Of a stretch of 64,000 nt of DNA, positions 62,112-64,000 are shown piece by piece. Numbering within the stretch: the first letter of the stretch is position 1; the number at the start of each line of letters is the position of its first letter. The position numbers and the translations under genes are program-made. This DNA is from Saccharomycopsis fibuligera x Saccharomycopsis cf. fibuligera (lineage: Eukaryota > Ascomycota > Saccharomycetes > Ascoideales > Saccharomycopsidaceae), in contig CP012810.1 of assembly GCA_001936135.1 (NCBI GenBank), positions 2,790,001 to 2,854,000 of the forward strand. Direction: 5' to 3'. The notes below the pieces were generated by a model. That model was given only the letters and a program-made list of their open reading frames with translations, searched no databases and had not been told where the DNA came from.

Positions 62112-62561
62112 AACTAATCGGCAACTTGAGCATCGCGCGGTTACGAGCACTGTCTGGTGCTCAAAGCCGCTCTATTTTTATGAGAGAGAGCTTTCTTCCA
62201 TGCTTCTCAAAATCAAAGCAAATTTAAAGGTTTTGTTAAACAGATTTATTTTCAATTTCTGTATTATTGCCATACAGTACATAGGAGCTATATATACGAG
62301 CTGTCCGACTTTCTCCAAGGTTTTTCTATTTTACTTATATTTTGTACCAGTCGACCTCGCTTTCTTAAACTAGGAAAAATTTGTAAATATATTTGAAGTA
62401 AAACATTAATTTGCTGAACTATTAAGTTTTATACTTTTATAAAAAAGGAAGCTAACGGTAATTTTTCAAATATTCATAAAGAAACATTTGTTTATGTACA
62501 ACTTGGCGAAAATTTCATGAACTTGAAGAGACTTAATATTAAGGACAAATTATCGCGGCTG

Positions 62562-62595
<34 letters not shown>

Positions 62596-62608
62596 CTTTT
62601 TTTTTTTA
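62562..62608. repeat. Long poly(T) tract
   Basis: Nearly pure T for about 47 bp with a single C interruption, among the longest of the many homopolymers in the window. Confidence 0.95.
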
Positions 62609-62849
62609 TCCCACCAGTGGCCTGCTTAAAAGTTTACACTTATTAATCAAAAGCTTTAACTAACTCCACAAAGTGAACAGACATATGAAGAGCAAGAAAG
62701 AAGAAAAACTTCAGTTATTAAAAATTATTTCCCTTATATACAAATCAATATCATAATCCTTAACATAATGGTCAATATTACTTTTAATAGCACTTCTAAA
62801 CCTCCAGACATTATACTAGTTTCATCTTTAAAATAATCACCTTGTTTCA

Positions 62850-63182
62850 TCAATCATCGTTCAAAGCGCTATACCTATTCTCAAAATAGTAAAAGTAATA
62901 ATTATGGTGAGAACAGTAACTTTCATTGCTAGTATTTTTGCTTGTGCTGTCGTTGTCGCTACTGAGTGGCGATTGACAGTCAATATCAATATCCACATCA
63001 ATATCAACCGCAGCATTTCTGTAAGTCAGCTTCTTTATTTTTTCTTTTGATCTGTTCTCATGACTCAGTAAGTAATTTTTTCGTACTATTCTATCCAAGC
63101 TGACAGTCCTGGGAATAATTATGGTAATTGTGATGGTAATGATAATAGGTGAGTGATGTTGAATTTTGGCTTGTAAAGACAA
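62850..63182 (-). CDS. Short ORF, coding status uncertain
   Basis: 110 codons. The middle is basic and helix-like (LDRIVRKNYLLSHENRSKEK) and the end is acidic, Ser/Asn-rich and aromatic (HHNYYFYYFENRYSALNDD). The first ~27 residues come from an ATT/ATC repeat (IIITITITIII), unlikely as protein. A possible acceptor (TTATTCCCAG) precedes the better part, which could therefore be a last exon. No donor/branch pair convinced me. Confidence 0.2.
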   Translation of the reverse strand: MSLQAKIQHHSPIIITITITIIIPRTVSLDRIVRKNYLLSHENRSKEKIKKLTYRNAAVDIDVDIDIDCQSPLSSDNDSTSKNTSNESYCSHHNYYFYYFENRYSALNDD

Positions 63183-64000
63183 TCTCTCGCTGCTTACCTT
63201 TGTCTTTGTCTTCGTCTTTTAAATAGTCTTGTTACATTAGCTAAGTGATGGCAATATCATTAGAACTGCTTTAGGAGGGCTGGTGTATTTTGCTATTGTA
63301 ATGGTCATATTTTTTAAAGTAAAATTATCACTGGCATTGATAGTGGTCGACATTTGCGTTACTTACACCTTCAATGATAGCATCAGGTATTTCTTCTCCT
63401 TCTTTTGAATTTAGGTTCGGACAAAAAAAATTAAATAAGTGGGTTTTTATGATTGGGTGTTACATTCGTCTAGAGTTTTGTAACTGCATCTAAATTTTGG
63501 AACGTTGAGCTGTCATTTTTGGTATTTTTGACGTTGTATCAAGTGGTAGATAGTGGTAGCTTGTTGTAGCCAGGAGATGGTAGATAGTAAGTGAATAGAT
63601 TGTAGGTATTAGGTAATAGGCGATAAGAATATGTTAATATCCACGAACAACATATTCGAAAAATTTAGACAGGTGACCAAACAGTTAATTGAAAAAGTAA
63701 TATAAGAAAAGTTCACCTATGTAACTAAAACTAAAAATAACTAGCTTTTACGAAAATGCTATCAACGTTTCAAACTGTTCTTTATCAAAGGACGAAAGTT
63801 CAAAAGTAACACACTGAATTGTATATCCCTTACATAAATTCGTCTCTACGATCTGACCTGCAATTGTATTTGTAGCCAATTAGAAGAAATTGTTTGCTTC
63901 AACATAAAAAAGGATCATTGCAGTTTTGTTATGGTATAGCATTAGTATTAAACATATGATGCATGCATGTTCAATGTTGAAATTTTGATAAAACGGACTT

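Larger units (their letters stand above)
61769..64000. other. Right-end region, no convincing gene
   Basis: 2.2 kb of AT-rich DNA to the window edge with a T tract at 62562-62608. Two short minus-strand frames are present: 61889-62101 (70 codons, unrecognised) and 62850-63182 (110 codons). No tRNA, LTR or ncRNA motif seen. Confidence 0.5.

Overview
The window comes from an ascomycete yeast nuclear chromosome, almost certainly a CUG-Ser ('CTG clade') species of the Candida/Lodderomyces group. Genes are mostly intronless and unclustered. The few introns are short with yeast-type GTATGT/GTGAGT/GTACGT donors and ACTAA-type branch points. Intergenic DNA is AT-rich and full of poly(A)/poly(T) and microsatellites. 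Several proteins match budding-yeast families end to end, for example Elp5, Imp4, Tlg2, Gaa1 and Pre4. In-frame CTG is almost absent from conserved genes (none found in LIA1 or IMP4), while nine CTG codons sit in a 12-codon run inside the hydrophilic N-terminus of an RFX factor. That pattern fits CTG read as serine. The species is not resolved.

Layout. 1-10.4 kb: 5' part of a Bud3-like gene (-), DCC1 with two introns (+), a large RFX transcription factor (+), and PBA1 (-) with a two-codon first exon. 10.9-18.5 kb: THP3 (+), YUH1 (-), MRP1 (-), a secreted cysteine-rich precursor (-), and a small mitochondrial-type membrane protein (-). 19-24.6 kb: ELP5 (+), SEC59 (-), ELP4 (+), and a small GPALPP/DUF3752-like gene (+). 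25.5-29.5 kb: an orphan (-), a DUF2462 basic protein (-), and an Asn-rich orphan (+). 29.5-33.3 kb: a 3.9-kb stretch without a convincing gene. 33.3-42.4 kb: LIA1 (+), ISM1 (-), a CCHC zinc-knuckle protein (-), TLG2 (+). 42.9-47 kb: two alcohol-acetyltransferase-like genes (-), the first carrying an in-frame TGA and lacking the catalytic His. 48.3-61.8 kb: GPI17 (+), MRPL1 (-), MRPL34 (-), RPA14 (+), IMP4 (+), ALT1 (+), GAA1 (+), PRE4 (-). 61.8-64 kb: no convincing gene.

Functional links. Two subunits of the Elongator Elp4-5-6 ring lie 2.1 kb apart on either side of SEC59. Two GPI-transamidase subunits (GPI17, GAA1) lie within 12 kb. A proteasome chaperone (PBA1), a proteasome beta subunit (PRE4) and a ubiquitin hydrolase (YUH1) are present. 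MRP1, ISM1, MRPL1 and MRPL34 all serve mitochondrial translation, and three of them have a UGUACAUA (Puf3-type) site downstream. RPA14, IMP4, LIA1 and the DUF2462 gene share PAC-like elements about 100-140 bp before the start codon, three of them with an A-run/T-run element, marking a ribosome-biogenesis regulon.

The most interesting items are the Kex2-type secreted cysteine-rich precursor, the decayed acetyltransferase copy, the stand-alone zinc-knuckle protein, the PBA1 micro-exon, the 3.9-kb gene-free island, and the CTG-run RFX protein.
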